A stretch of DNA of 64,000 bases. Origin: Zunongwangia pacifica. Lineage in GTDB: Bacteria > Bacteroidota > Bacteroidia > Flavobacteriales > Flavobacteriaceae. A model generated the notes under the pieces. The model did no database searches. It saw only the letters and a list, made by a program, of their open reading frames with translations, and was not told the origin of the DNA. The stretch lies in assembly GCF_023499215.1 (NCBI RefSeq), contig NZ_JAKHSK010000006.1:120807-184806 (forward strand), written 5' to 3'. Positions 63,823 to 64,000 of the stretch are shown here, in pieces; position 1 is the first letter of the stretch; each line of letters opens with the position of its first letter. The position numbers were made by a program, and so were the translations under genes.

Positions 63823-64000
63823 TTAGATTTCAATAGAAGAAGGGAAAGCAAAAAAACCGTGCTTTGTCATTGGTCTTATAAGGCTGTTCGAGATGCTGGT
63901 TACTTTCCCTATCTGCTTGAAACTTGGACAGTTCATTAGGCCCTGGAGCCTGTAAGAAGGATTGATAAGTTCAAAGCAGTTTCTCCTATCTACTTGTTTG
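63823..64000. other. Unassigned right-edge segment, possibly the end of a mobile element
   Basis: A more GC-rich segment begins near 63850 and runs off the window. On the minus strand 58 codons are open from the edge to a stop at 63823, with no recognisable domain. It could be the non-coding end of an insertion sequence (perhaps IS110-like) or the 3' end of a short gene. Not decidable here. Confidence 0.25.

Noticed and set aside
63888..63910. tRNA-like T-loop (GTTCGAGA)
   Set aside because: No matching acceptor, D or anticodon arms could be folded around it.

Overview
The window looks like chromosomal DNA from a marine-type flavobacterium (Bacteroidota, Flavobacteriaceae, of the Zunongwangia / Salegentibacter / Gramella kind). 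This is judged from gene content and style, not from a search. The DNA is AT-rich and genes lack obvious Shine-Dalgarno sequences. Several starts are preceded by the Bacteroidota -7 promoter element TAnnTTTG. Typical families present are a TonB receptor with a carboxypeptidase-regulatory N-terminus, GH97, a SerB-SerA fusion, YidC, FAS1 and CHRD lipoproteins, and a LysM/periplasmic-binding fusion. No rRNA, tRNA, CRISPR array or prophage was seen.

Layout. 1-9000: the start of a TonB receptor (cut by the left edge), a Cof-type HAD phosphatase, a secreted hypothetical protein, an L,D-transpeptidase lipoprotein, an SDR oxidoreductase, a GH97 alpha-glycosidase and a phosphoserine phosphatase / phosphoglycerate dehydrogenase fusion. 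9-13.4 kb: the sbcDC nuclease operon. 13.5-20 kb: a secreted CarboxypepD_reg protein, a hemolysin III-like protein, and a glycosyltransferase / ABC exporter / glycosyltransferase operon. 20.3-25 kb: a small protein, a TPR histidine kinase with its NarL-type regulator, and two secreted proteins. 25-33 kb: CHRD and tandem-ABM secreted proteins, paralogous small membrane proteins, a spermidine-synthase-like protein, several hypotheticals and two secreted esterases. 33-38 kb: an ECF sigma factor with a membrane partner, DUF2461, VOC and Crp/Fnr proteins, a lipocalin-like lipoprotein and a glutathione peroxidase. 38-41 kb: a GH43-like enzyme and a PmoA/DUF6807 protein. 41.5-43.4 kb: a three-gene operon of an AhpD-like protein, a GAF/DHp protein without a kinase domain, and a stand-alone receiver. 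43.4-47.5 kb: DUF3820, pyrG, yidC. 47.7-53 kb: dabB-dabA, predicted inorganic-carbon uptake, followed by a convergent LysR regulator and a divergent small gene. 53-64 kb: FAS1 and MORN proteins, mnmA, a nitronate monooxygenase-like enzyme, a cysteine hydrolase, OsmC, a LysM/PBP protein, guaA, a 43-residue membrane protein and a SIMPL protein.

The points most worth a second look are these. (1) The AhpD-like / DHp-only / receiver operon: the DHp protein has a candidate phosphoacceptor His but no ATPase domain, and the AhpD-like protein has Gln where the proton-relay Glu is expected. (2) A dispersed two-hairpin intergenic repeat with three near-complete copies and several decayed ones. (3) DabAB with all four metal-site residues, next to a LysR gene whose divergent promoter region holds a perfect 12-bp inverted repeat. 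(4) Promoters in odd places: a -7 element inside a terminator stem before the DUF3820 gene, and one almost touching the guaA start codon. (5) A 15-bp-arm inverted repeat upstream of guaA with no assigned role.
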